The notes below the pieces were generated by a model, which saw nothing but the letters and a program-made list of their open reading frames with translations, had not been told where the DNA came from and made no database searches. The translations under genes were made by a program, and so were the position numbers. This document shows, one piece after another, positions 1-5,451 of a DNA stretch of 5,451 nt. Location of the stretch: NCBI GenBank assembly GCA_013042765.1, contig JABDPP010000091.1, positions 1 to 5,451 on the forward strand. Reading direction: 5' to 3'. Within the stretch, counting starts at the first letter, position 1, and each line of letters opens with the position of its first letter. The DNA is from Litoreibacter sp. (GTDB lineage Bacteria > Pseudomonadota > Alphaproteobacteria > Rhodobacterales > Rhodobacteraceae).

Positions 1-796
1 AGTCAGGCGTGTGAGTCGAAACCCAATCGCCATGCACGTCCCAGATTTCCGCCGCCTGGCAAATCCGGAAGACCTCACGCCAACGTTCGAGCCCTTCGGG
101 CGCCAGAACCACCGGCGCGGCGGGCCCCAGCTGTTGCTCGATTTTCCTGAGTGCAGGCGCCAGAGCAGCCACAGTCTCCGCATCCGCGCGAGCCCAGAGG
201 TCGACAGGGAGCAACAGACGCGAGGGCGCGCGCCCTTCGGGGCAACCGCCAGCCTCGGCCACGCGAGCCATCATCTCGACAGAGCGGGTGAGCCAGCCGA
301 CCGTGTCGAAGGAGTGTGTGAAAGGCATCGCGCGATCGAGCGGAAGCAGTCCGAACGTTGTCCGGATCCCCCAAAGACCGCAGAAGGACGCCGGCATCCG
401 GACAGATCCACCGGTATCACTGCCAAGCCCGATATCCACGAGACCGGCAGCCACCGCCGCGGCCGATCCCGAGGACGACCCACCAGGAACCCTGCGCGGA
501 TCCGCACTGTTGACCGGCGTGCCGTAATGCGCGTTCACGCCCATCAGGCTGTAAGCCAGTTCATCGGTATGGGTTTTGCCCAGAAGGGTCGATCCGGCCT
601 CCAGCAAAGCAGAAACGGCCGGCGCGTGCTCAACCGCCGGATCATGAGTGCGCGCCCATTCTGGGTTGCCGCAGCCAGTGATCCGGCCTTCCGTGTCGAA
701 CAGGTCCTTGGCGCCGAATGTCGTCCCCGCCAGCGGGCCTTTGGAAGCCCCCGGAAGGGTGAATTCCTCTTTGAAAGCGTTAACGCTGTCTTTCAT
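1..796 (-). CDS. Amidase (amidase signature family), 3' end outside window
   Basis: Hydrolyses a carboxamide to acid plus ammonia or amine, in the cytoplasm. The first 265 residues are visible and the frame is open at position 1; related enzymes are usually about 390-470 residues, so roughly a third or more is missing. The Ser-cisSer-Lys triad is complete: K30 in FGAKDLFD, cis-Ser S107 in GGSSSGSAAAV (105-115), and nucleophile S131 in GSDTGGSVRMP (125-135). KTHTDELAYSLMGVNAHYGTPVN (74-96) and HSFDTVGWLTR (161-171) resemble the small bacterial/plant AMI1-like amidases (indole-3-acetamide hydrolase group) more than GatA. The visible end, QAAEIWDVHGDW, fits the region before the C-terminal third. 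The start is ATG at 796, seven bases after the amidohydrolase stop, with GAGG close upstream. Its place directly after the amidohydrolase suggests that it acts on that enzyme's product or on a related amide. Family is certain; substrate is unknown. Confidence 0.93.
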   Translation of the reverse strand, partial: MKDSVNAFKEEFTLPGASKGPLAGTTFGAKDLFDTEGRITGCGNPEWARTHDPAVEHAPAVSALLEAGSTLLGKTHTDELAYSLMGVNAHYGTPVNSADPRRVPGGSSSGSAAAVAAGLVDIGLGSDTGGSVRMPASFCGLWGIRTTFGLLPLDRAMPFTHSFDTVGWLTRSVEMMARVAEAGGCPEGRAPSRLLLPVDLWARADAETVAALAPALRKIEQQLGPAAPVVLAPEGLERWREVFRICQAAEIWDVHGDWVSTHTPD

Positions 797-800
797 CTGA

Positions 801-806
801 CCCTCA
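801..806 (-). promoter_or_regulatory. Ribosome binding site for the amidase, overlapping the upstream stop
   Basis: TGAGGG is four bases before the ATG at 796, and its TGA is the amidohydrolase stop codon. This overlap supports the chosen start and indicates coupled translation of the two hydrolases. Confidence 0.65.
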
Positions 807-2036
807 CGGTGTATGAAGTTCGGGAAGCTTGTGCGTGAAGACGGGCTTGCCGCGCTTAAAGCCGAACATGGGTTGGGCCAGTTCCGCAACGGCCATGGTC
901 GGGTCCGTTGCATCGAGCACCACCAGATCTGCCGGTGCCCCAACTGCCACGCCATAATCCGCGAGGTTCAAGAGCTTTGCGGAGCGTGACGAGACCATAT
1001 CGAGCAGGCCTGACATCTCCGAGCGCTGACCGACCTGTGCGATATTCGCATAAAGGTTGGCCATGCGGATCAGCGAGCAATCGCCAAAGGGCGTAAACGG
1101 GTTCAGCACATTGTTGGTCGAGAGCGAACAGTTCACGCCCTCCGCCGCCATCAGGTGCACAGGCGTCACGCCGCGCGGCACGCTCATGTTTTCGGTATGG
1201 TCGCGATGCATCAGGAAGAGATCCGTGGAGGGCAACACGGTGACCGCAACCCCGGCATCCGCCAGACGGCGTGCCAAGGCGCTCAGATCCGCTGCGGGCA
1301 TCTGGGCGAATTTGGTCACATGGCCGACCGCAACACGCCCGCCCCAGCCGAACTCATCGGCCTTGCGGCAGACATGTTCCACATCCAGCACCGTGGCATC
1401 GGAACCGAAATCCAAATGCATATCGATATCCACATCGAATTCGCGCGCCATCTCAAAGACCCGGTCAATCTGACCGTGCGGGTCGCTGTCGGTGTAGGGT
1501 GCGGCACCGACTGCACCTGCCCCGTCCTTCAGTGCCGCGACCATCAACTCGTCAGTGCCCGGATTATTCAGAAGCCCTTCCTGCGGGAAAACGCAGATTT
1601 CCACGTCGATGGCCCACGCAAACTCGGAGATGGCGTGTTTCACGCCATCGATCCCGCGCAGCCCGATAACCGGATCGACCTCGACATGGGTGCGCATCTG
1701 GGTGGTGCCTTTGAGCACACACTTGCGCAGGGTCTTGGCTGCACGTGTCGCCACGTCTTCCTCGGTGAAGGCCGCTTTCAGCCCGGCAACCTCAGCGATG
1801 GCCTCATCAAGCCCGCCTTTCATGCTACACCGATCGAGAATGCAGGACTTGTCGAGGTGGATATGGGTCTCGACGAAGCCCGGCAGAACAAGCCGTCCGT
1901 CAAGCTCGAGCGAACGGTCACCGGCCTCAAGCGTGCCTACCGGGCGCATCTCCACGATCTTGCCGCCATGCACGCCGATGTCGAGCTTGTGATCCGGCTC
2001 CGCCGGCAGGCTCACGTTGTGTAATGTCAGGTCCAT
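804..2036 (-). CDS. CodA/AtzC-like amidohydrolase (cytosine deaminase-like), divergent active site
   Basis: A 410-residue member of the metal-dependent amidohydrolase superfamily, nearest in style to cytosine deaminase (CodA) and N-isopropylammelide hydrolase (AtzC). These are cytoplasmic enzymes that hydrolyse C-N bonds on rings or cyclic amides. Visible marks in order: the N-terminal beta sandwich and GRLVLPGFVETHIHLDKS, with metal ligands H58 and H60; THVEVDP 116-122; VFPQEGLL with Q152, matching the CodA substrate-binding Gln156; H207 in DMHLDF; H239 in VAVGHVTK; STNNVLNPFTPFG 306-318; and the closing GAPADLVVLDA. Two CodA residues are absent: the catalytic Glu217 position holds F210, and the metal ligand Asp313 position holds N308. 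It is therefore probably not a true cytosine deaminase, and its reaction is unknown. Length is normal (CodA is about 427). ATG at 2036 follows the transporter stop by 15 bases behind a strong Shine-Dalgarno. Superfamily assignment is firm; the specific function is open. Confidence 0.9.
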   Translation of the reverse strand: MDLTLHNVSLPAEPDHKLDIGVHGGKIVEMRPVGTLEAGDRSLELDGRLVLPGFVETHIHLDKSCILDRCSMKGGLDEAIAEVAGLKAAFTEEDVATRAAKTLRKCVLKGTTQMRTHVEVDPVIGLRGIDGVKHAISEFAWAIDVEICVFPQEGLLNNPGTDELMVAALKDGAGAVGAAPYTDSDPHGQIDRVFEMAREFDVDIDMHLDFGSDATVLDVEHVCRKADEFGWGGRVAVGHVTKFAQMPAADLSALARRLADAGVAVTVLPSTDLFLMHRDHTENMSVPRGVTPVHLMAAEGVNCSLSTNNVLNPFTPFGDCSLIRMANLYANIAQVGQRSEMSGLLDMVSSRSAKLLNLADYGVAVGAPADLVVLDATDPTMAVAELAQPMFGFKRGKPVFTHKLPELHTP

Positions 2037-2042
2037 TGTCAG

Positions 2043-2050
2043 TCCTCTCC
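2043..2050 (-). promoter_or_regulatory. Strong ribosome binding site for the amidohydrolase
   Basis: GGAGAGGA sits six bases before the ATG at 2036, in the 15-base gap after the transporter stop codon. It is the best Shine-Dalgarno in the window and fixes the start. It suggests that the enzyme is translated efficiently and independently of upstream ribosomes. Confidence 0.8.
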
Positions 2051-2051
2051 A

Positions 2052-4589
2052 TTATTGCGCCGCGACATCGGCCCCGAGATACGCCTGCTCGATCGCTGCA
2101 TCTTTCCGAAGAACCTCGGCGGATCCTGCATGCACCACATGGCCATTCTCAAGAACGTAGCCACGATCCGCAACCGCAAGTGCCAGTGTTGCCATCTGGT
2201 CTACGAGCAGAATGGTAACGCCCTCATCCCGCAGGTCGGCCAAGACTTCATAGAGTTCCGCGATTATCGAAGGGGCGAGACCCAAAGACGGCTCGTCAAG
2301 AAGCAGGATATGCGGGTTTGCGATCAGGCCGCGGGCGATCGCGAGCATTTGCTGCTCGCCGCCCGACAAAACACCCGCAGGCGCATCGATCCGGTCCCGC
2401 AGCCGCGGGAAACGGGCCAGAAGAGCGTCGATCTCGGCCGTCTCATCAACGTCAGAGCGGTTATGCGCGCCCATCAGGATGTTATCGCGCACACTCATCA
2501 GCGGGAACACCTGTCGGCCTTCAGGAACCAGCGAAAGCCCGGCCTTGGCGATCTGGTGGGCCGGCATTTCCTCGACACGTGATGCCTCGAGCGTGATCGC
2601 CCCTGAGACCGGGCGATGCAACCCCGAAAGCGCGCGCATCATGGTCGACTTTCCCGCGCCGTTGGCCCCCAGAACCGCGACCATCTCACCCGGCTCGACA
2701 CTCACATCGACCCCGTCAAGCGCGGCGGCCGCGCCATATCCGGCGGTCAGGCCATGGGTGCTCAAAACCTCGGCGGCGACGCCGTGTTCACGCGGTTTGC
2801 CACGGGCGCGGCCCTCGTAGTCGCTGTCGCCCAGATAGGCGCGCCGCACTTCCGGATCCGTTTGAACTTCGCCCGGCAAGCCGGTTTTGATCGGTACACC
2901 CGCATCGAGCACGACGATCTGGTCGGAGATCTTCATGATCATCGACATATCATGCTCGACCAACACCACCGCGACGCCGGCCTCGGCGATCTTGCGGATA
3001 AGTTGGCCCAGCTCTTCCTTGTCGCTGCGCATCAAACCGGCAGCAGGCTCATCAAGCAACAACACACGCGGCTGCGTCGCCAGGGCCCGGGCGATCTCGA
3101 CCAGACGCTTGTCCACATGCGGCAGGTCACCTGCCGGACGGGCCACCGGTCCTGTATACCCCACGAAGGCCAGCAGATCCTCGGCCAACGCCGTCTGCTC
3201 CGCGCTTGCAGGCTTGCCCAGAAGCCAACCAAGCTTGCGTGCGCCGAGCGCCATCACGATGTTTTCGCCCACGCTCAGGTGATCAAAAAGCTGCGTTGTC
3301 TGGTAGGTGCGCGCGATACCAGCGCGCGCGGTTTGCCAAGCCGGGCTACCGGCAATGTCATGCTCCAACGTAATCGAGCCGCCGTCAGGGCTGTAGAAGC
3401 CGCTGATCATGTTGAGAACTGTCGTCTTTCCAGCCCCATTGGGACCAATGACGCTGGTCACGCGACCCGGCTCAGCCTTGAAGGATACGCCTTTGGCGGC
3501 CTGAACACCTCCGAAGGCAATCTCGAGATCGGTAACTTCCAGACCTTTATGGGTCCCGTCGCCGCGCAGGAAGCCAAGGATATCCCGGCCTGAGGCACGT
3601 GCGGGACGCGGATCTTCGACCATGATCAGGCTCATCAAACCGCCGACAATGCCCTTAGGCGCCACCAGCAGGACACCAAGCATGATGCCGCCAAAGATCA
3701 AAAGCCGGTATTCCGCCATGCCTGAGAGGAACTCCGGCAACAAAACGACGATCAGGCTGCCCACCACAGGTCCGAACAGACGGCCAGTACCGCCGACAAT
3801 AACGGCCAGCAGGAACAGGATCGACTGGAAGAACGGAAAGGTGCCGGGGCTGATAAACATCTGCAAAGGCGTGAAGAGCGCCCCCGCCAGACCGGTAAGA
3901 ACCGCGGACAGAACGAAGGCCACGGTCTTGAGACGGAGCGGATTGAGGCCAATGGATTGCGCAGCCACTTCGCTGTCGGCAACGGCGCGCATCGCCATGC
4001 CCCACCAGCCACGTGACAGTTGCAGGTAGAACAGCAGGGCCACTCCGGACAACAGGATGGCGGTGATCGCCACTTCCGTCTCAAAGAAAATCCGTCCCAT
4101 GAATTCCGGTGACCGGAACCCCATCAGACCATTATGGCCTCCGGTGAGGTGCCGCAATTCGATCGCGCCGTGCTCCACGATGAAGGCAAACGCGATTGTC
4201 ATCATGGCAAGATAGGGGCCGGTGACCCGGAGCGCCGGCACGGCCAGCAACACACCTGCCAAGGCGCTCACGGCCCCCGCGGCGATGAACGCCATCCAGT
4301 AGTCGTAACCCGCGAGCACCATGATCGCCGTGGTGTAGGCGCCGATTGCGAAGAACCCCACATGGCCGAAGGAAATCTGCCCCGAGAGGCCGAGCAGGAT
4401 ATTCAGGCCAACGCCCACCATTACGTTCAAGGCGAAAAGGGCGAGGATGAACACAAGGTATCCATCGGCGTTCAGCGCCAGCAGGATCGTGCCCAGTGTG
4501 AGCACCGCAATGCCTGCAAGCGAAGTTACCGGATGAGACAGCGCACGCGCGGCACTCAAGCGCGCGGTCGGTTGTTCAGAATGGCTCAT
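2052..4589 (-). CDS. livM-livG-livF: Fused LivM permease - LivG ATPase - LivF ATPase, HAAT-family ABC transporter
   Basis: One 845-residue protein holding three transporter subunits that are separate in E. coli. Residues 1-325 are a LivM permease: about ten hydrophobic segments, the hallmark GLSGQISFGHVGFFAIGAYT at 67-86, and the coupling loop near 194-222. Residues 349-588 are a LivG-type ATPase: Walker A GPNGAGKT 382-389, Q-loop Q430, Walker B RVLLLDE ending in E514, switch H546. Its ABC signature is the odd LPHVD (489-493). A short charged linker (589-606) leads to a LivF-type ATPase (607-840): Walker A GANGAGKS 641-648, PEGRQVF with E690 at the Q-loop position, signature LSGGEQQ 741-747, Walker B E766, and Q798 where a switch His would be (Gln here is normal for LivF). 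The frame is open throughout, with no stop or frameshift at the joints. ATG at 4589 follows the livH stop by three bases, behind a weak AAGAAAG, suggesting translational coupling. With LivH it would supply both pore halves and both ATPases. Identity of the parts is secure; the substrate is not. Confidence 0.95.
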   Translation of the reverse strand: MSHSEQPTARLSAARALSHPVTSLAGIAVLTLGTILLALNADGYLVFILALFALNVMVGVGLNILLGLSGQISFGHVGFFAIGAYTTAIMVLAGYDYWMAFIAAGAVSALAGVLLAVPALRVTGPYLAMMTIAFAFIVEHGAIELRHLTGGHNGLMGFRSPEFMGRIFFETEVAITAILLSGVALLFYLQLSRGWWGMAMRAVADSEVAAQSIGLNPLRLKTVAFVLSAVLTGLAGALFTPLQMFISPGTFPFFQSILFLLAVIVGGTGRLFGPVVGSLIVVLLPEFLSGMAEYRLLIFGGIMLGVLLVAPKGIVGGLMSLIMVEDPRPARASGRDILGFLRGDGTHKGLEVTDLEIAFGGVQAAKGVSFKAEPGRVTSVIGPNGAGKTTVLNMISGFYSPDGGSITLEHDIAGSPAWQTARAGIARTYQTTQLFDHLSVGENIVMALGARKLGWLLGKPASAEQTALAEDLLAFVGYTGPVARPAGDLPHVDKRLVEIARALATQPRVLLLDEPAAGLMRSDKEELGQLIRKIAEAGVAVVLVEHDMSMIMKISDQIVVLDAGVPIKTGLPGEVQTDPEVRRAYLGDSDYEGRARGKPREHGVAAEVLSTHGLTAGYGAAAALDGVDVSVEPGEMVAVLGANGAGKSTMMRALSGLHRPVSGAITLEASRVEEMPAHQIAKAGLSLVPEGRQVFPLMSVRDNILMGAHNRSDVDETAEIDALLARFPRLRDRIDAPAGVLSGGEQQMLAIARGLIANPHILLLDEPSLGLAPSIIAELYEVLADLRDEGVTILLVDQMATLALAVADRGYVLENGHVVHAGSAEVLRKDAAIEQAYLGADVAAQ

Positions 4590-4592
4590 CGG

Positions 4593-5451
4593 TCAAACTT
4601 TCTTAAGCTCGGCGCGGCCAAAGATGCCGTTCGGCACCGTGACGAGCACAAAGATGACCAGGCTAAAGGACACAATCTGCGTGTAGCTCGACCCCAGATA
4701 GGCGGTCGTGATGGCTTCAACGCAGCCATAAAGAAGCCCCGCGATCATCACGCCCCAGGCGCTTGTGATCCCGCCGAGGATAGCGGCGGCGAAGGCCTTG
4801 ATCCCGAAGATGACGCCCATACCCGCAGACACGTTGAAGAGCGGCGCAATCAGAAGGCCGCCAATGCCGGCAAACACGGCCGAGATGGCGAAGGAGGCCG
4901 CGATGACGGCCTGTGTATTGACCCCGACGAGACGGGCGGCCTCCGGGCGCTGAACGGCGGCCAGCATGGCTTTGCCCAGGCGCGTATGGGCCGTGACCAG
5001 CGCCAACGCCATCGCGATGCCGAGACCTACGACAGGAATGATGATCTGTAGTGGGTACGCCCCTGCCCCGAACAGGTCGACAGCGTTTTCGGCGAGCGGG
5101 GACGGAAGGCTCCGCGGCTCCTTGCCGAAGGTGAAAAGGACAATGTTATCGAGCACGATACCGCCTGCGACGGTTGCCATCAGCCACGCATCGGACCCGC
5201 GCGACGCGAAGGGTCTGACAAGGAAGCGCTCGACCACGAGGCCCAGAACCGCGCAACAGGCCAAAACTGCGGGGATGGCGATCCAGAACGGCCAGCCCAG
5301 CGTCACCATGAACGTGTAGCCCATGACCGCGCCGAACATCATCGACGAGCCCTGGCTGAAATTCACGGTTTTCGACACGGCGTAGGTCACATGGAACCCC
5401 AACGCCAGCAGGCCGTACATCGCCCCAAGGGCCAGGCCGGTAATGAGTGTA
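4593..5451 (-). CDS. livH: LivH-type ABC transporter permease, 5' end outside window
   Basis: Inner-membrane permease of the HAAT (branched-chain amino acid type) ABC import family. It would form one half of the translocation pore and pair with the LivM part of the next gene. The frame stays open through 5450, so the true start lies beyond the right edge. About 285 residues are visible, against roughly 290-310 for the family, so only a short N-terminal piece is missing. An ATG at 5420 is an internal methionine: the ten codons before it (TLITGLALGA) continue the usual first membrane helix. Counting from that Met, the family's 'NFAHGE' element appears as NFSQGS (residues 20-25), followed by alternating hydrophobic helices. 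The cytoplasmic coupling loop lies near residues 146-170 (TRLGKAMLAAVQRPEAARLVGVN), and the conserved AAAILGGITSAWG at 211-223. It ends in TGA at 4593-4595, three bases before the next start. The family is clear; the transported substrate is unknown and need not be an amino acid. Confidence 0.93.
   Translation of the reverse strand, partial: TLITGLALGAMYGLLALGFHVTYAVSKTVNFSQGSSMMFGAVMGYTFMVTLGWPFWIAIPAVLACCAVLGLVVERFLVRPFASRGSDAWLMATVAGGIVLDNIVLFTFGKEPRSLPSPLAENAVDLFGAGAYPLQIIIPVVGLGIAMALALVTAHTRLGKAMLAAVQRPEAARLVGVNTQAVIAASFAISAVFAGIGGLLIAPLFNVSAGMGVIFGIKAFAAAILGGITSAWGVMIAGLLYGCVEAITTAYLGSSYTQIVSFSLVIFVLVTVPNGIFGRAELKKV
4598..4604 (-). promoter_or_regulatory. Weak ribosome binding site for the fused transporter gene
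   Basis: AAGAAAG lies inside the end of the LivH gene, eight bases before the ATG at 4589. It is a poor match to GGAGG. Because the upstream stop is only three bases from this ATG, terminating ribosomes probably reinitiate here. Confidence 0.45.

Noticed and set aside
11..838. Plus-strand open frame of 275 codons opposite the amidase
   Set aside because: It is antisense to a clear amidase with a complete catalytic triad. Its translation is Arg/Pro-rich and low in structure, as expected for an opposite frame of GC-rich coding DNA.
1155..2024. Plus-strand open frame of 289 codons opposite the amidohydrolase
   Set aside because: It is a shadow of the amidohydrolase on the other strand. It is rich in His, Arg and Gly, shows no recognisable motif, and lies wholly within conserved coding sequence.
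3308..3331. Alternating GC-rich run with partial dyad symmetry (gcgcgatacc agcgcgcgcg)
   Set aside because: It lies inside the LivG coding region, encodes the conserved segment before the Q-loop, and lacks a T-tract, so it is not a terminator or operator.
2616..3593. Plus-strand open frame of 325 codons opposite the ATPase domains
   Set aside because: It lies antisense to the Walker and signature motifs of the fused transporter. Its translation shows no recognisable motif and its length is explained by GC bias.
3600..3640. Possible internal ATG starts (M319, M323) that could yield a separate LivG-LivF protein
   Set aside because: No convincing Shine-Dalgarno precedes them, and the reading frame is continuous from the LivM part. 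The simplest reading is a single fused protein, though an internal product cannot be excluded from sequence.
4134..5051. Plus-strand open frame of 305 codons spanning the livH/fusion junction
   Set aside because: It runs antisense across two real genes. Its composition is extreme (His, Arg, Asp, Gly rich), as expected opposite membrane-protein codons.

Overview
The window reads as one tightly packed, GC-rich operon, entirely on the minus strand. Codon use and gene style suggest an alphaproteobacterium, possibly of the Rhodobacterales/roseobacter type. That placement is an impression from protein and codon style; no rRNA or marker gene is present to confirm it.

In transcription order (right to left) there are four genes. 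(1) A LivH-type permease of the branched-chain amino acid (HAAT) ABC family, cut at its N-terminus by the window's right edge. (2) A single 845-residue protein fusing a LivM-type permease, a LivG-type ATPase and a LivF-type ATPase. (3) A 410-residue cytosine-deaminase-like (CodA/AtzC-related) amidohydrolase. (4) An amidase-signature hydrolase, cut at its C-terminus by the window's left edge. This last gene starts at 796 and runs off position 1, occupying almost all of the sequence left of the amidohydrolase. Gaps between genes are 3, 15 and 7 bases, so there is no room for internal promoters or terminators, and no non-coding stretch longer than 15 bases.

The LivH protein plus the fused LivM-LivG-LivF protein would make a complete importer core from only two polypeptides. 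A periplasmic binding protein is expected but not seen; it probably lies beyond the right edge. The two hydrolases are encoded with the importer, so the likely theme is uptake of a nitrogen-containing compound (amide, cyclic amide or N-heterocycle), followed by hydrolysis by the amidohydrolase and then the amidase, releasing ammonia or an amine. The substrate cannot be read from the sequence, and 'branched-chain amino acid' should be taken as a family name only.

The points most worth a second look are the triple fusion, a degenerate ABC signature (LPHVD) in its first ATPase domain that implies one consensus and one degenerate ATP site, and the loss in the amidohydrolase of two acidic residues that bind metal and catalyse in CodA.
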